From Mycobacterium sp. (GTDB taxonomy: Bacteria > Actinomycetota > Actinomycetes > Mycobacteriales > Mycobacteriaceae), in the NCBI GenBank assembly GCA_023264755.1, contig JAHFVB010000371.1, positions 1-5,441 of the forward strand: a DNA stretch of 5,441 nucleotides, read 5' to 3'. A program made the translations under genes and the position numbers. Positions 5,272 to 5,441 of this stretch are shown piece by piece; within the stretch, counting starts at the first letter, position 1; each line of letters begins with the position of its first letter. A model generated the notes under the pieces. That model saw only the letters and a program-made list of their open reading frames with translations, did not search any database and was not told the DNA's origin.

Positions 5272-5441
5272 ATGGCAGGCTTTCGGCTCACCACCAAGGT
5301 CCAGGTCAGTGGATGGCGATTCCTGCTGCGCCGCGTCGAGCACGCGATCGTCCGGCGCGATACGCGGATGTTCGACGATCCGCTGCAGTTCTACAGCCGG
5401 GCCGTCACGGTCGGCATCGTGATCTCGGTGCTGGTGTGTCT
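5272..5441 (+). CDS. eccB1: EccB1, ESX-1 membrane channel component (5' part only)
   Basis: The first 56 codons are in the window; the gene runs off the end. It starts at ATG 5272, only 3 bases after the eccA1 TGA, without a clear ribosome site, so it is probably translated by coupling. The N-terminus is the strongly conserved EccB cytosolic segment: [16 protein letters not shown] (6-21), [21 protein letters not shown] (23-43 in total), then the beginning of the single membrane helix (about 44 onward: [12 protein letters not shown]). EccB proteins have a short cytosolic N-terminus, one membrane helix and a large periplasmic domain, and assemble with EccC, EccD and EccE into the inner-membrane pore. 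Nothing unusual is seen in the part present. Confidence 0.95.
   Translation, partial: MAGFRLTTKVQVSGWRFLLRRVEHAIVRRDTRMFDDPLQFYSRAVTVGIVISVLVC

Noticed and set aside
3406..5343. Minus-strand open frame of 645 codons opposite eccA1
   Set aside because: It is an antisense shadow of a strongly conserved, intact ATPase gene in high-GC DNA, where stops are rare on the opposite strand. The product resembles no family I know and the frame also runs across the eccA1-eccB1 junction and the end of espH.
1..5441. Search for tRNA, CRISPR, insertion sequences, attachment sites and intrinsic terminators
   Set aside because: No cloverleaf, regularly spaced repeat array, transposase fragment with end repeats, or GC stem followed by a T-run was seen on either strand.

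Overview
The window is a piece of a mycobacterial ESX-1 (type VII secretion) locus. It has high GC content, GC-rich third codon positions, GTG start use and tightly packed genes on the + strand. The gene order is espE-like, espF, espG1, espH, eccA1, eccB1, which is the conserved order at the start of the ESX-1 cluster in Mycobacterium (the Rv3864-Rv3869 order of M. tuberculosis). EspG1, EspH, EccA1 and the EccB1 N-terminus are recognisable by sequence. The EspE-like protein is far from the M. tuberculosis form as I remember it, so the source is more likely a non-tuberculous, possibly environmental or rapid-growing, mycobacterium. The species cannot be named from this sequence.

Layout: positions 1-89 may hold the last codons of an upstream gene. 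Positions 90-241 are a short non-coding leader with a candidate extended -10 element and a seven-G run. Then follow espE-like (242-1744), espF (1768-2073), espG1 (2099-2938), espH (2955-3554), eccA1 (3547-5268) and the first 170 bases of eccB1 (5272 to the window end). Gaps between these genes are 23, 25, 16, -8 (overlap) and 3 bases. I see no terminator or internal promoter, so this looks like one operon with translational coupling at the espH-eccA1 and eccA1-eccB1 junctions.

How the genes work together, from knowledge of the families: EspE and EspF are secreted ESX-1 substrates. EspH is a cytosolic factor needed for EspE/EspF secretion in M. marinum. EspG1 is the cytosolic chaperone that recognises the PE/PPE pair of its own ESX system. 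EccA1 is a TPR plus AAA+ ATPase acting in the cytosol on substrates or chaperones. EccB1 is a membrane component of the secretion channel. The window therefore holds substrates, chaperones, a cytosolic ATPase and the start of the membrane core.

Nothing here is an entirely new system. The least ordinary parts are the 500-residue EspE-like protein (helical WxG-bearing domain, glycine/serine linker, charged helix, beta-like C-terminal tail), a perfect 10-base tandem duplication that forms the espH-eccA1 overlap, the very acidic EspH N-terminus, and a G7 tract just upstream of a candidate promoter element for the operon. No RNA genes, mobile elements or CRISPR arrays were seen.
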